This document shows, one piece after another, positions 63,887-64,000 of a stretch of DNA of 64,000 nucleotides. Source of the DNA: Siminovitchia terrae. Its GTDB lineage: Bacteria > Bacillota > Bacilli > Bacillales > Bacillaceae_C. Position 1 is the first letter of the stretch; each line of letters opens with the position of its first letter. The stretch spans positions 1-64,000 of the forward strand of contig NZ_QYTW02000003.1 in assembly GCF_003605405.2 (NCBI RefSeq). The letters run 5' to 3'. Under the pieces are notes generated by a model that saw only the letters and a program-made list of their open reading frames with translations, was not told the origin of the DNA and ran no database searches. Both the position numbers and the translations under genes were made by a program.

Positions 63887-64000
63887 AACTCGATAAATAG
63901 CTTTCATTATTGTTTGATCTTCATCTGTAACAAAACGCCATTTTCGTAATTTAAGTGTTTGTTTTATTAGCCAAAGTTGAGCGAGAGTTGTGTAATTTGA
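63887..64000 (-). pseudogene. Coding-like fragment at the window edge
   Basis: Minus-strand frame open across the end (NYTTLAQLWLIKQTLKLRKW...VTDEDQTIMKAIYRV), interrupted by the R1 copy. It resembles a piece of a transposase or recombinase only loosely; the family is not certain. Confidence 0.3.

Overview
The window comes from the chromosome of a spore-forming member of the Bacillaceae. The evidence is a long block whose gene content and order match the Bacillus subtilis mutL-to-asd region, read here in reverse: mutL, mutS, cotE, ricA(ymcA), miaB, spoVS, ymdB, rny, recA, cinA, pgsA, ymfM, ymfK, ymfJ, ymfI, ymfH, ymfF, spoIIIE, ylzJ, tepA, rnjB, dapA, dapG, asd and a piece of spoVFB. Almost all of these are on the minus strand, so replication probably runs right to left. 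Strong SD sites, sigma-A-like promoters, a T-box, a TPP riboswitch and AT-rich intergenic DNA fit this assignment. I cannot name the species.

Layout. 0-6.1 kb is accessory DNA. It holds a TetR/membrane-protein pair with a clear operator, then a decayed prophage (XtrA-like gene, DUF6877-, zinc-ribbon- and DUF1064-type pseudogenes, tiny overlapping ORFs, and an integrase C-terminus with a stop in its active-site motif), an SRAP gene and a YjcZ-type spore protein. 6.1-41 kb is the conserved core: mismatch repair, spore coat and sporulation regulators, tRNA modification, RNA decay (RNase Y, RNase J2), recA, phospholipid synthesis, M16 peptidases, the DNA translocase SpoIIIE and the aspartate/diaminopimelate operon. 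It is interrupted by an acetoin-reductase-like gene under an MhqR-type palindrome, a transposase relic, a histidine kinase and short repeats. 41-64 kb is accessory again: a truncated spoVFB, a T-box-controlled trpS with a 3' frameshift, an M20 peptidase, an Eis-type acetyltransferase, an aldehyde dehydrogenase/Gfo-Idh-MocA pair, a second TetR gene, a thioredoxin/thioredoxin-reductase-like pair near an Rrf2 regulator, acetyltransferases, an EamA transporter behind a possible leader peptide, thiD with a TPP riboswitch, blaI/blaR1 with two operators, and a truncated S9 peptidase.

The most striking feature is a roughly 195-bp palindrome-rich repeat (here R1): 14 near-complete copies and 2 partial ones. 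All 14 complete copies lie in the same orientation. R1 is a composite whose right ~115 bp is bounded by 16-bp inverted repeats. Its minus strand resembles the structured RNA-encoding ends of IS200/IS605 elements. A different element of the same general look lies inside the recA 5' leader, between the LexA-controlled promoter and the recA ribosome binding site. A second repeat family (R2) with conserved ends and variable interior occurs three times.

All database-style assignments are from memory of the families. Start sites were chosen from SD position and family length.
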